64,000 bases of DNA, taken from the NCBI RefSeq assembly GCF_001469895.1, contig NZ_LOPY01000026.1, positions 113,799-177,798 on the forward strand, written 5' to 3'. A program made the translations under genes and the position numbers. Of this stretch, positions 35,206-45,034 are shown piece by piece (the first letter of the stretch is position 1; each line of letters starts with the position of its first letter). The notes below the pieces were generated by a model. The model was given only the letters and a program-made list of their open reading frames with translations, ran no database searches and had not been told where the DNA came from. The DNA comes from Pseudoalteromonas sp. XI10. Its GTDB lineage: Bacteria; Pseudomonadota; Gammaproteobacteria; Enterobacterales; Alteromonadaceae.

Positions 35206-36831
35206 TTATACTTTGAAAACATGTACCTGCTGTTGTAAACGCGAAGCCAATGAGGCCAGTTCTTGGCTGGCTTGTGCATTTTGTTGCGAGCTTTCGCTAA
35301 CCAATGAAATGCTACTACTAAATTCATTAATATTACAACTAAGTTCGTTAGCAACAGTGGTTTGCTCATCGGTTGCGGTGGATACTTGGTTGTTCATATC
35401 GGCGATAAGTGCCATTTCTTGAGTAATTTCAGTCAGTAATTGTGATGAGCGTTCTGCGTATTCAACACTTTGTTTAGCACTTTCGTCAGCATTACCCATG
35501 GCGGTCACTGCTTGCTGCGCCATTGTTTGTAGTTTACTGATCATTTCGTTAATACTGGCCGTAGCTTTTTGCGTGTTGTGCGCAAGCTGCCTTACTTCAT
35601 CGGCTACTACTGCGAAACCGCGACCCGATTCACCTGCGCGTGCCGCTTCAATAGCAGCATTTAAAGCGAGTAAATTGGTTTGTTCTGCAACACCTTGGAT
35701 CATCATTACCACTTGATTGATATCGGTTGACTGTGTATTTAACTCATTGATTAATTTTGTATTCGCGTTAACGATATGTGAAAGACGGTTTATTGAATCG
35801 ATATTTTCTTGCACAGACTGCTGACCCAGCTTGGCTGTTTTATCAGTGTGAGTGGCTTTTTCTGATGTTGATAATGCATTTGCAGCAACTTGCTCAATAG
35901 CACTACTCATTTGCGTTATGGCAGTAGCAATCATTGCTGATTGATGTTCTTGCTCTGTGGCTGTGCTTGCAACTTGGTCGCTAATTGAGTTCATTTGCTC
36001 AGCTGCAGATGAAAGGGTGAGTGTTGCACTGGTTACATCATTTACTAAGGCATGAATGCGCTCCATCATGGCATTAAAGTGATGTGCTGCTTGGGCTATT
36101 TCGTCATTACCATGGGTTGTTGCACGCAGACGTAAGTCGGCATTTTCTGAGATAGAGCCTATCGTTTCACTAAGCGATAACAATGGGTTATGAATAGAGC
36201 GGTATATAATAAAGGCAATTGCCAACAGCAGTATAATCAATATTGTAATCGAGGCAGTCATTGCAATACTAACCTGAGCAAAATCTTTATCTGCGGCGTT
36301 TTTAAACTTGTTAGCCTCATTGATTTGTAAGCTTATTAGCCCTTGATAGCTTTCACTGAGTGGGTCAAACACATCGTAAAGACTTTTTACGAACACCTCG
36401 TTAGGTACTGCTTTAAGCTGGTTACTTTTAACTTGGGTTAAAAACGTGCTTAGTTCGCTTTCTACTACAGCGAGATTCTTTTCCACGATATTAACTAAGC
36501 GCTGCTCTTCTGTGGTTAGCTTGGTCCCTAAGTAGCTTTTCCATTTGCTATCAGCAACATTTTTTGCATTTTCAACGGCGGCTAGAAAGTCAGTTTTTGA
36601 AATTTGTTCAGCGCGGTATTTATGGAATAGATCAACAATACTAACCGCGTAATTGTCCGATACTGTTTTTATCTGCTCAAGGGGGATGACTCTATCGTCA
36701 TACAAACTGTCGATGCCTTTTACCATGTTCGACATAATAGACATTGTAAAAATAGAGGTGATCACAAAAACTGTAACCGGTAACAAAGCCAAGACGGCTA
36801 ATCGCGTACGAACGGTGTAGTTATTTAACAT
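35206..36831 (-). CDS. Methyl-accepting chemotaxis protein (4HB-type sensor)
   Basis: 541 residues. Seen: N-terminal helix (about 10-32), a four-helix-bundle-like periplasmic domain (about 35-185), second helix (about 190-210), HAMP (about 212-265) and a signalling domain with [20 protein letters not shown]. First gene of an operon with a periplasmic binding protein and a DM13 protein. Probably senses the loaded binding protein. Confidence 0.92.
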   Translation of the reverse strand: MLNNYTVRTRLAVLALLPVTVFVITSIFTMSIMSNMVKGIDSLYDDRVIPLEQIKTVSDNYAVSIVDLFHKYRAEQISKTDFLAAVENAKNVADSKWKSYLGTKLTTEEQRLVNIVEKNLAVVESELSTFLTQVKSNQLKAVPNEVFVKSLYDVFDPLSESYQGLISLQINEANKFKNAADKDFAQVSIAMTASITILIILLLAIAFIIYRSIHNPLLSLSETIGSISENADLRLRATTHGNDEIAQAAHHFNAMMERIHALVNDVTSATLTLSSAAEQMNSISDQVASTATEQEHQSAMIATAITQMSSAIEQVAANALSTSEKATHTDKTAKLGQQSVQENIDSINRLSHIVNANTKLINELNTQSTDINQVVMMIQGVAEQTNLLALNAAIEAARAGESGRGFAVVADEVRQLAHNTQKATASINEMISKLQTMAQQAVTAMGNADESAKQSVEYAERSSQLLTEITQEMALIADMNNQVSTATDEQTTVANELSCNINEFSSSISLVSESSQQNAQASQELASLASRLQQQVHVFKV

Positions 36832-36983
36832 GAGCGTGCAAATTTTTGTAAGGACTTAGTATTAAAGCTAATAGAGAAATGGTTTTAAGCAAGTTTTTGC
36901 AATTGTTTTGCTGGCTTTTTCTTGAGATACATATCTATTACGACTTAAAGGTAGCCACAGAGGGCGTTACCTTTGGTTAAGAT

Positions 36984-37013
36984 AACAAAGCCAATATTTA
37001 CACTGGCTTTGTT
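36984..37013. terminator. Hairpin between the chemoreceptor promoter and the 37031 gene
   Basis: 10-bp stem AACAAAGCCA/TGGCTTTGTT, 10-nt loop, directly downstream of the 37031 gene on the minus strand. The T-run is better on the + strand, so its strength for that gene is uncertain. Confidence 0.5.
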
Positions 37014-37030
37014 TTGTTCCTGTTTTTACA

Positions 37031-39229
37031 TCAATGGCCGCGATTAGGCATTTGCCGAGGCATTTGTCTTTGTGTATTACGGCGCATTTGTTGGCGCTGC
37101 ATACCTTGCTGACGTGCTCTATTTGCCCTATTTAATTGCTGCATACGATTTTGTTGCCTATTTTGAGTGTGCTGGCGTTGCTGTAATGTTTGCTTCGCTT
37201 TACTTTTATCTATGCTTTGCAATTTATTTTGCACTTGTTGGCGGTCAATATTTTGTGCTCGATCTTTGATTTGTTGCTGTTTATCGGTAGGTAATGTTTG
37301 CCATTTACCTTCAACACGTTGTTGCCATTTATCGGCATCACGCTTGAGCACGTTACCTTTTTGATCCGCAAACACGTTGTTTGCTTTATCGCGTTGGCTG
37401 ATGGCTGTTTTTAAATCGCGTTTCACTTGCTGCTTTGAAGCGAGACGAGACTTACTCTGATCGCGTTTATAAATATTATGCCTTGGTTGCTTATTATGGT
37501 GGCCAGGTTTATGACCGACATTAATTTTGTTACCAATATTGATATTGCCATTATTAATAATAACTGGGCCGCGGTAACCACCGCCATACCAGCCATTACA
37601 GCAATGATAAGGTCGATAATGGGTTGGCCATCCAACATTCCAATTCATACCTAGATTTAAAAAACCATTGCTCCAACTTAAGCCAAACGACCAACCCGTC
37701 CAGTTGTTATAGCCAATATTAAAACCCCAAGTTGGTGGGCGAGGGTAGTAGTAGCCACCGCCCCAGTATGGTGGGTAGTACCAACCTGTACCATACACTG
37801 GCACGCCATAATAAGGGTATGACCACATGTAACCTGGGTAATAACCAACATACACCACTTCAGGAGTTGACTCGTATATCTCGACATAAGTGACGTTGTA
37901 AACGGGGGAACTTGGAGGAATTTTTGCGATGTCATCTTTTGGAATGCTATCAGCAACAAGCCAAGGGCCTTGTGCGGAGTCTGCCTTAAACCACACTGCA
38001 TTATCGACTGCATAATATTTGCCTTTAATTTGCAGCACTTGTGCATCGGTATTAATGGCATAAGAAACCTGCGTGCCCGGGATCCGTTCAAATTTAGGTT
38101 TGCCATCATAATACACAGTTAAACTCGTATCTTTACGGCTAATAGCCGCTGTTTGCGGCACTTTTGCATCTAATACAGCTTCATCAGCTTCTTCAGTGCC
38201 AGCAACTGAAACTCTGAGACCCCCTAAATCTGATTCAGGTGGAATATTGGCAAAGCTTTCTGGTAGTTCGTCGCCACGTACAAAGGTCCATGGGCCTGTT
38301 TGTTGTTTTGCGCGATACCAGCGTCCAGATAACAAGACGTACATGTTATTCGTTTGCATTTCACGTAGCCACGGGGTTTCAGTGTTAAACACATACATGA
38401 GCTCGCCACCTGTTAAGCTTTTCCATTTAGCTGCGCCATCAGTTGCAATAAGTTCGGTGGGTTTAGTTGTAACAACAATGGCTGGTGGCGCACTTAGATC
38501 TGAGCTTTCGGTATCTTTAGGAAGCATTTTTACAAGTTCAGCCGGTGGCGACTGAGTATAGTCATAAGGCCCTTTGGCTTGTTTTGCCTGATACCAAAAT
38601 TGCCCATCGGTGAGATAACATAGTTTGCTTTTGCTATCTTTAATCACTGTCATGGCGGTGTTTAAAGCGCGCTCATATTGGCTGTTTTCAATTTTACTAA
38701 ACTTAGGTTCACCATCAAAACTCAATAATACCGACAGTTGCTCTTTGAAAATAATCGTTGGAGGGTCGGTTTTTAACTGCGTTAAACTTTGTTCTGCTGC
38801 TTCTGCACTTTCAAGGCTGGCGGTGAGTTGTGAAAGCGAGGTTTCGAATTGACTGGTTTTTATTGCTTCATTAACGACAGCAGTAAATTTTTGTTCGCTT
38901 GCATCTTTTGACTCAGGCCAGCGTACATCGGTGACAGTCATATTGCGAACGGTGACGGTATCGTTTTCGCGATCAGTATCTAATTTAGCTCTAAACCAAA
39001 ATACGCCAAACACAGCGTCACTACCTGAAACCGAAAATGACATTGCTGCACGGGCTGTTAAAGTATTACCGTTTAGTTTCTCGGGTTGTGGCTGGTAAAC
39101 AATGAGTGTGCCTTGTGATGTTTGCACTTGTTGAGGCCATTCAATAGCTTGGCTAAAAAATGAAAATAAACACAGAGTAGAGAGTATTAAAACCCTGCAG
39201 GCAATAATAAAAGGTAGGGGGAGTTTCAT
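37031..39229 (-). CDS. Large secreted repeat protein with aromatic middle and basic Gln/Arg-rich tail
   Basis: 732 residues. Similar proteins are often labelled 'carbohydrate-binding family V/XII', but the basis is weak. Seen: a signal peptide (about 1-29), then at least three repeats with W(Y/F)xA(K)xxxGPW/Y (about residues 215-225, 305-315 and 420-430), each after a LxG/Y strand, a Tyr/Pro/Gly/Trp-rich block (about 455-570) and a strongly basic tail rich in Gln and Arg (about 580-732). ATG 39229 with AAGGA is chosen over TTG 39235. The GPW repeats may bind sugar or cell wall; the tail could bind nucleic acid or envelope anions. Function unknown. Confidence 0.75.
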   Translation of the reverse strand: MKLPLPFIIACRVLILSTLCLFSFFSQAIEWPQQVQTSQGTLIVYQPQPEKLNGNTLTARAAMSFSVSGSDAVFGVFWFRAKLDTDRENDTVTVRNMTVTDVRWPESKDASEQKFTAVVNEAIKTSQFETSLSQLTASLESAEAAEQSLTQLKTDPPTIIFKEQLSVLLSFDGEPKFSKIENSQYERALNTAMTVIKDSKSKLCYLTDGQFWYQAKQAKGPYDYTQSPPAELVKMLPKDTESSDLSAPPAIVVTTKPTELIATDGAAKWKSLTGGELMYVFNTETPWLREMQTNNMYVLLSGRWYRAKQQTGPWTFVRGDELPESFANIPPESDLGGLRVSVAGTEEADEAVLDAKVPQTAAISRKDTSLTVYYDGKPKFERIPGTQVSYAINTDAQVLQIKGKYYAVDNAVWFKADSAQGPWLVADSIPKDDIAKIPPSSPVYNVTYVEIYESTPEVVYVGYYPGYMWSYPYYGVPVYGTGWYYPPYWGGGYYYPRPPTWGFNIGYNNWTGWSFGLSWSNGFLNLGMNWNVGWPTHYRPYHCCNGWYGGGYRGPVIINNGNINIGNKINVGHKPGHHNKQPRHNIYKRDQSKSRLASKQQVKRDLKTAISQRDKANNVFADQKGNVLKRDADKWQQRVEGKWQTLPTDKQQQIKDRAQNIDRQQVQNKLQSIDKSKAKQTLQQRQHTQNRQQNRMQQLNRANRARQQGMQRQQMRRNTQRQMPRQMPNRGH

Positions 39230-39317
39230 GGTCAATCCTTGGCTAACATAACTCTTTAAAGTATAGCCAATGACATCGAAAACGCTTAAAAATTGTTCCT
39301 GTTTTTAAAGCGTTAGC

Positions 39318-40154
39318 TTAAGCAACTTGAGTTAAAAAATTTGAGCCCGCATTTAAACCCATTTCATAGCCCGCACTGAGTTTTTCAAATGATTTGGTTG
39401 TTCGACCAACTGCAAAGTTGGGTGGCGGTGCAATAATATTAATTTTACAATCGCTTGGTGGGTTGGTAATAAAATCAATGCTTTGATTGTAATTTTCTGC
39501 GCGTCTTAAGGTGGCTTCTGCTAATGCAGGGGTGTTTTTATAAAGGCGTTTAACGAACCAAGGCGCTTTTGAAGGCTTTTTCTTATAGCCAAGAGGCTGA
39601 GATAAAATAACGGTGATTTCTTTATTACCCATCTCGTATGCTTTACGAATAGGAATAGAATCTGCCACGCCGCCATCAGTGAGGTGTAAATTGTCGATAA
39701 CAGGAAATTCTCGATAAGCAATCGGCAGCGCACATGAGGCTTTTAATTGCTCTTCAAGATGAACCGCATTTGCTTTTAAGTATTCTGCCTGTCCAGTTTG
39801 TATATTGGTTGTGACTATATAAAATTCACTGGCTTGTTTTTCGAAGGTGTCGAGATCTAGACGAATATCACGGATGGTTTCTTGCCACAGCCAGTCTAAA
39901 TCAAACAGGTGGCCACCTTTAATAAAGCGAATAAAATCGATGAACTCTGGTCGGCAAGAGTAATCGGTGATCACTGCATGGTTACGTTTGTATTGGGCGC
40001 ACAAATAAGCGGCAATGTTAGTGGCTCCGGCAGAAACACCATAGCATTGATTAAAAGGTTGGTAATTAGCTTGAATAAAAGCATCCAGAACGCCAGTGGC
40101 AAAAATGCCACGCATTGCACCACCTTCTACAACGAGAGCCTTGTTATTGTTCAT
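39318..40154 (-). CDS. Patatin-like phospholipase
   Basis: 278 residues from the chosen start. Seen: oxyanion-loop GGAMRG, nucleophile motif GVSAG and the catalytic dyad Asp in TDGGVAD. This is the Ser/Asp dyad of bacterial patatins (YjjU-like), which cleave phospholipid acyl chains. ATG 40154 lies just before the LVVEGG strand; the frame extends to 40199 without better support. A single gene next to the nfeD/qmcA pair. Confidence 0.88.
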   Translation of the reverse strand: MNNNKALVVEGGAMRGIFATGVLDAFIQANYQPFNQCYGVSAGATNIAAYLCAQYKRNHAVITDYSCRPEFIDFIRFIKGGHLFDLDWLWQETIRDIRLDLDTFEKQASEFYIVTTNIQTGQAEYLKANAVHLEEQLKASCALPIAYREFPVIDNLHLTDGGVADSIPIRKAYEMGNKEITVILSQPLGYKKKPSKAPWFVKRLYKNTPALAEATLRRAENYNQSIDFITNPPSDCKINIIAPPPNFAVGRTTKSFEKLSAGYEMGLNAGSNFLTQVA

Positions 40155-40257
40155 TTTCGCAACCTTGCTTGTAACCGTGAGTGCTTCTAACCATAGCAAA
40201 CACGGTTACAAAACTAAATAGAGTTTTGACTCTAAATAAGGTTTGATTCTTGCTGAG

Positions 40258-40710
40258 TTATACTGCCTCTACCCAAAGTACGCCAACTTGTTTGTCGGTT
40301 ACTTTTACTGTGCTACCAGCAGCAATGGGAGACTGACTTTTTAATTGCCATGTAATACCCGAATACTGATGTGTGGTTAACCCTTTATCATCAACATTGG
40401 CATTAACGACAAAGGTAAGCTCAGCAAAATCGCTATGTATCGGCTTAGTATCGGTTTTATCCTGCATGCGTTTGAGAGGTTTCCAAAGCACGAGAGCAAA
40501 ACCAAGAGTAAACACGATATTGCTCCAAAGCGCGGTAGTGTAACTCGTATCAAGTAGACCTATATTCATTAGTAAGCCACTGGCAAATAAAGATAAGCCT
40601 AAAAACAGTAATACATAGGTACTCATACCCAGTACAGCAACTTCAACAATTAGCGCGATAACACCTATAATCATCAGAGCTTCGGCTAAATGGGTATCTA
40701 AAAATGCCAT
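40258..40710 (-). CDS. NfeD-like membrane protein
   Basis: 150 residues: three to four N-terminal helices (about 10-85), then a C-terminal OB-fold-like domain (about 90-150) with GITWQLKS and GSTVKVTDKQVGVLWVE, the NfeD signature. It lies 8 bp after the SPFH gene, the usual NfeD/stomatin pair thought to organise membrane microdomains and protein quality control. Confidence 0.9.
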   Translation of the reverse strand: MAFLDTHLAEALMIIGVIALIVEVAVLGMSTYVLLFLGLSLFASGLLMNIGLLDTSYTTALWSNIVFTLGFALVLWKPLKRMQDKTDTKPIHSDFAELTFVVNANVDDKGLTTHQYSGITWQLKSQSPIAAGSTVKVTDKQVGVLWVEAV

Positions 40711-40718
40711 CAGCCCAC

Positions 40719-41672
40719 CTAACTTTGTTGCTTTTTATTCAAAGAGTTAATAATAGACATACCTTGAGCTACAAGCGAGCTTGCGTCAGTACCACTTTCA
40801 GGAAGTAATACCACAGATGACTCACGAGCAATGGCTTCTTTAGCGGCAATGGCTTTAGTGGCTAGGTCGAGTTGAATTGCTTTTTGGCCTTGTTCGGTGT
40901 CAGCGGCTTCACCTACTTTACGTAGTGCATCTGCTTGTGCTTCAGCAACGGCGATAATCGCTTTCGCTTCACCTTCAGCGCGTAAAATTTGCTCGGCTTT
41001 TTCAGCTTCGGCAGCAAGGACTTGGGCTTGCTTTTTACCTTCAGCCACGTTGATGGCAGACTGACGGTCACCTTCAGACTCTAAAATTTGCGCACGTTTT
41101 ACACGCTCAGCTTTCATTTGTGCTTCCATGGCTTCCATTACAGAATTAGGTGGCACAATATCTTTAATTTCGTAACGTAGAACCTGAATACCCCAAGGCT
41201 CAGATGCTTGGTTAATCGCGGTAACTATGTTGGTGTTTAACATGTCGCGCTCTTCAAAGGTTTTATCTAGTTCCATTTTACCAAGTTCAGAACGCATCGT
41301 TGTTTGCGATAGCTGAGTAACTGCAAATACATAGTCATCAACACCATACGTAGCTTTATACGGGTCAAGCACGCGGAAATACAGCACACCATCGACGATA
41401 AGCGAGATATTATCTTTGGTGATAGCAGACTGCGAAGGCACATCTTGCGCTTGTTCTTTTAAGCTGCGGTCAGCGGCAATACGGTCGATAAATGGCACAA
41501 TAAAGTTTAAGCCGGCTTCTTTGGTCGAATGGTACTTACCAAAACGCTCGATTAACCAGGCACGATTTTGCGGCACAAATTTAACGCTACTTTTTAGTAG
41601 CACTAAAACAAAAATTAGAAGAAAGACTTCTACATTTAACAACAGGTCTAAAATGCTAGAAACGGGGTCCAT
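40719..41672 (-). CDS. qmcA: SPFH/stomatin-like protein (QmcA family)
   Basis: 317 residues. Seen: an N-terminal hydrophobic segment (about 12-28), an SPFH domain with VPQNRAWLIERFGKYH, ALNFIVPFID-like, and QTTMRSELGKMELDKT, then a long coiled coil rich in Ala/Glu (about 190-270). Matches QmcA, an inner-membrane protein linked to FtsH and quality control. Operon with the NfeD gene. Confidence 0.93.
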   Translation of the reverse strand: MDPVSSILDLLLNVEVFLLIFVLVLLKSSVKFVPQNRAWLIERFGKYHSTKEAGLNFIVPFIDRIAADRSLKEQAQDVPSQSAITKDNISLIVDGVLYFRVLDPYKATYGVDDYVFAVTQLSQTTMRSELGKMELDKTFEERDMLNTNIVTAINQASEPWGIQVLRYEIKDIVPPNSVMEAMEAQMKAERVKRAQILESEGDRQSAINVAEGKKQAQVLAAEAEKAEQILRAEGEAKAIIAVAEAQADALRKVGEAADTEQGQKAIQLDLATKAIAAKEAIARESSVVLLPESGTDASSLVAQGMSIINSLNKKQQS

Positions 41673-41794
41673 GTACTTTCCTTAATACAATTAATATTAT
41701 TTTTCACTGCTCAGATTACCACCACAAAGCAAAGCACGCTATTGATTTGTAATCGTTACCTATTTAAGTACAGTTTTATTCTTTATGCATTGTA

Positions 41795-42700
41795 TTAATA
41801 ATTCAGTGCATGTTTTATCAAATACATGTGTTGATCAGCTTGCGCCACAATTTCATCGGCTGTTTTTTGTGTACCTAAAAACATGGTGACGCCAACACTG
41901 GCTGAGCCCTTATAGTTAAGATCTTGGTGAATAAACTCAACTTCGATGGCTGTTTGCAGTTTATCGGCAACGCGATAGGCATTTTGTTTGGCTGTTTGCT
42001 CATTTCGGCCTAGCCCTTCAAGTAATACAACAAACTCATCGCCACCAATGCGGGCTAAACAGTCTTTTTCGCGCACAACGGTTTTCATTCTTTCAGCAAT
42101 CTCAACAAGATAAGCGTCGCCGGTATTGTGGCCATATTGATCGTTTAATTTTTTAAACTTATTAAGGTCGATAAATATTACGGCACCATAGTTTTGGTCG
42201 CGCTTGCTCATTTGTAACGCAAGCGATAAGCGAATATAAAAATAGCGGCGGTTTAAAAGTTCAGTTAGCGGGTCGGTGGAGGCAGCGTAGAGGAGTTGTT
42301 CTTCAAGGTGTTTTCGTTCGGTAATGTCTGTTGCAATACCTAAAATGCCGATGACTTTGTTAGGCTCTGTGTCGCAAATAATAGGGGTTTTCACTTCCCA
42401 GAAAATATATTGGTGTCCGTCGGGAAAGGTAAGCTCAACTTCTTCACGGGTCCGCTCACCGCTGAGCACCCGCTTGTCTATTTTGGCTAGCTTTTTTACG
42501 TCAGGAACCGGGAAAAAGTCCACATCACTTCTATGATGTAATTCTTGCTCAGAGCAAGCAAATAAACCCAAGGTAAGCTTATTAGCATAAACGTAATGCC
42601 CGAGCTCATTTTTTATGTAAACGTATGCGGGTACGTTATCAAGTGCAAACTTTAATTCAGCAACATGAACGGGCAATTTAGAGTTATTAAGTTCGGCCAC
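41795..42700 (-). CDS. PAS-GGDEF diguanylate cyclase
   Basis: 301 residues, no membrane segment. Seen: a PAS domain (about 15-130; ITERKHLEEQL linker), then GGDEF (about 140-300) with an intact GGDEF signature and an RxxD inhibitory site (REKD) five residues before it. It should make c-di-GMP, with product inhibition. The single gene is not obviously linked to neighbours. The PAS ligand is unknown. Confidence 0.92.
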   Translation of the reverse strand: MAELNNSKLPVHVAELKFALDNVPAYVYIKNELGHYVYANKLTLGLFACSEQELHHRSDVDFFPVPDVKKLAKIDKRVLSGERTREEVELTFPDGHQYIFWEVKTPIICDTEPNKVIGILGIATDITERKHLEEQLLYAASTDPLTELLNRRYFYIRLSLALQMSKRDQNYGAVIFIDLNKFKKLNDQYGHNTGDAYLVEIAERMKTVVREKDCLARIGGDEFVVLLEGLGRNEQTAKQNAYRVADKLQTAIEVEFIHQDLNYKGSASVGVTMFLGTQKTADEIVAQADQHMYLIKHALNY

Positions 42701-42960
42701 AATATGTCCCTATATAACAAGCCATAAGTTGATAGTGAACGAAAATATCTTATTAAACAAGACTGACCACAGAGCAAAAAATATAACTAATGATTTAGGT
42801 ATAGTTATGAAAAATAAATAAAAAATTAATAGTTAGGATGGGTGATGAACTTTGTTATTAAGTGTGTTTTAGACTCATTTGGTTATCTCAAATTTTAACT
42901 GTTTTTTATTACTTTTTGTGTGATTAAAAACTTCCTTGTTTTTAGTCATCACTTTGGCTT

Positions 42961-43848
42961 TTATGCTTTGTTGAGAATGGCAAGGTGTTTTGTATGATGC
43001 GCGCTAAATAAGCGACAAAAAATATAACCCGTTACAAACATTGATAAGCTATAGGTTGCACCTGGAATTGCCATGGCGGCATTATTGATTAAGGTACTCG
43101 CAATTAAAATGGCAAGGGTGCCATTTTGTAGCCCAACTTCAACCGCAATGCTCATTTGTTGCTTGTGATCTAAGCCCGATATTTTTGCAAAAAACAACCC
43201 TAGTAACAGCGTGCTGAGGTTTAATGTCAGCGTTGCAATGCCACTGGTCGCAAAAAAGCTCAGCATTTGGTCAGCATTTTTATGAATAATGCTAAGCACT
43301 ATCACAATTAAGAATACACTCGAAAAACGACGTATAAAGGGTTCTATTTTCAAGCTAAAATGGGGTTTAAAGTGATTAAATACCATTCCTAAGCAAACAG
43401 GAAGTACCGTTATCATCAGCATTTGCACTATGGTTTTAATCACGGGCAAAGCGAATTCGTGGCCCGGCACACTCAATGTATGCATGGCAAAATGCATAAT
43501 CAGTGGCAAGGTAAACGGTGAGATAAATGTTGCTAGCGTTGTTAGACTTATTGACAGCGCAACATCCCCTTTGAATAAATAGGTATAAAGGTTTGAAGTC
43601 ACACCACCCGGGCAGCAAGCCACTAAAATCAGGCCAATAGCGAGCTCTGGGGATAGGGTAAAACTCATTGCTAATAAAAACGCAACGCTTGGCAATAACA
43701 GTAGTTGGCAGCTTAAGCCTATTGAAAGTGCTTTGGGGCTAATAAATAATGCCTCAAAGTCTTGCTTTTTAAGCCCTAACCCCATGCCAAACATGATGAT
43801 AAATAGTGCTAAAGGCAGCACTATTTTAGTCATGATATCAATTTGCAT
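42961..43848 (-). CDS. Bile acid:sodium symporter family (BASS) transporter
   Basis: 295 residues, about nine helices, with GGVTSNLYTYLFKGDVALS (the family GGxxSN substrate motif) and VEVGLQNGTLA. Imports an organic anion with sodium. 9 bp after the class II aldolase gene, so the imported compound may be processed by it. Substrate unknown; bile acids are unlikely in a marine bacterium. Confidence 0.88.
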   Translation of the reverse strand: MQIDIMTKIVLPLALFIIMFGMGLGLKKQDFEALFISPKALSIGLSCQLLLLPSVAFLLAMSFTLSPELAIGLILVACCPGGVTSNLYTYLFKGDVALSISLTTLATFISPFTLPLIMHFAMHTLSVPGHEFALPVIKTIVQMLMITVLPVCLGMVFNHFKPHFSLKIEPFIRRFSSVFLIVIVLSIIHKNADQMLSFFATSGIATLTLNLSTLLLGLFFAKISGLDHKQQMSIAVEVGLQNGTLAILIASTLINNAAMAIPGATYSLSMFVTGYIFCRLFSAHHTKHLAILNKA

Positions 43849-43857
43849 GGTATATCC

Positions 43858-44607
43858 TTATTGATCGTAACCCGGACTTTTATTGTCGAGTAAGCGCAGT
43901 AAGGCAGGCCAAGCAATTGCGCCACCCAGTCCCTTAGTAGCAACTTCAGTTTGCCCTTTGATACCCTCAATAATCGCGCTAGGTACTTGTACGAGTTGCT
44001 CAGTATTTTGTGAAGTACGAGTTTGTACAGCGCATGCAGCTTCAAAAACATACATAAACAAAAATGCATCAGCGACCGTTTTACCTACTGTTAATAGGCC
44101 ATGATTACGTAGCATTAGGAAGTTATTAGAACCTAGGTCATTCACTAAACGGTCTTGCTCTGCAGGATTAAGGGCAATGCCCTCGTAGTCGTGATAACCC
44201 AAACCTGAGTGCACAACAACAGCTTGCTGAGAGATAGGCAATAAGCCGTCTTTGTTGGCAGACACTGCCGTGCCATTGAGTGAGTGGGTGTGAATAACGC
44301 AATGGGCATCATCACGCGCCATATGAATACAGCTATGAATATTAAACCCCGCAGGATTAACTGGGTATTCACTGTCATGCAGCTTATTACATCGTTGATC
44401 TACTTTGATAAGACTTGATGCGGTAATTTCGTGAAACATCATGCCATACGGGTTTATCAAAAATTTGTTGTCTGTGCCGGGAACGCGCATTGAAATATGG
44501 GTAAAAATTAAATCATCCCAGCCATATAAAGCAACTAGGCGATACGCGGCAGCGAGCTCAACACGGGCTTGCCATTCTTGATCTGATACTGTGTGTTTCA
44601 TGGTCAT
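43858..44607 (-). CDS. Class II aldolase/adducin-family protein
   Basis: 249 residues. Seen: HISMRVPG, NPYGMMFHEIT and the zinc-ligand motif HTHSLNG (HxH), with a third His in LRNHGLLT. The family includes fuculose-phosphate aldolase and ribulose-phosphate epimerase relatives, while bacterial members like this, ~250 residues, often act on uncertain substrates. Middle gene of the DUF962/aldolase/BASS operon with 9-bp gaps. ATG 44607 follows AGGAAAA; Met3 is possible. Confidence 0.85.
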   Translation of the reverse strand: MTMKHTVSDQEWQARVELAAAYRLVALYGWDDLIFTHISMRVPGTDNKFLINPYGMMFHEITASSLIKVDQRCNKLHDSEYPVNPAGFNIHSCIHMARDDAHCVIHTHSLNGTAVSANKDGLLPISQQAVVVHSGLGYHDYEGIALNPAEQDRLVNDLGSNNFLMLRNHGLLTVGKTVADAFLFMYVFEAACAVQTRTSQNTEQLVQVPSAIIEGIKGQTEVATKGLGGAIAWPALLRLLDNKSPGYDQ

Positions 44608-44616
44608 GGTGTTTTC

Positions 44617-44937
44617 CTAAAATGGTACTTTGCGAATAATAATGTCTTTAAACATGACCCAATCACCAATAAAGCTATAAAAAGGGTGTGTAAAAGTAGC
44701 GGGGCGATTTTTTTCAAAAAAGAAATGACCAACCCAAGCAAAGCCATAGCCCACAACTGGGCATAAAATTAGCAAGCTATATTGCTGCTGATAAATAGCG
44801 GCAAACAAAATAGCCAAAACAATCCAACTGCCAATGAAATGTAAGCGTCGACAGACTTTATTTTTGTGTTCTTGTAAGTAATAGGGGTAAAACTCTTTAA
44901 AGTTCGCGAACTCGCGTTTACTTGCTACAGTGCCCAT
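44617..44937 (-). CDS. DUF962/Mpo1-like membrane protein
   Basis: 106 residues: FKEFYPYYLQEHKNKVCRR at the N-terminus, HFIGSWIV, GYGFAWVGHFFFEKNRPATF and HPFYSFIGDWVMF. These match the DUF962/Mpo1 family; yeast Mpo1 is an iron-dependent dioxygenase of 2-hydroxy fatty acids, and the His residues in HFIG, GHFF and the EH pair are probable metal ligands. First gene of the aldolase/BASS operon, divergent from an AraC regulator. Confidence 0.88.
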   Translation of the reverse strand: MGTVASKREFANFKEFYPYYLQEHKNKVCRRLHFIGSWIVLAILFAAIYQQQYSLLILCPVVGYGFAWVGHFFFEKNRPATFTHPFYSFIGDWVMFKDIIIRKVPF

Positions 44938-45034
44938 ATTGTTGTCTCCGTTGTTAATTACAGGTTAACAATAGGCTTTTATTCTTTTATTTACTTGATA
45001 ATATAGGTCATTGAATTGTTTATTTAGGACGCTC

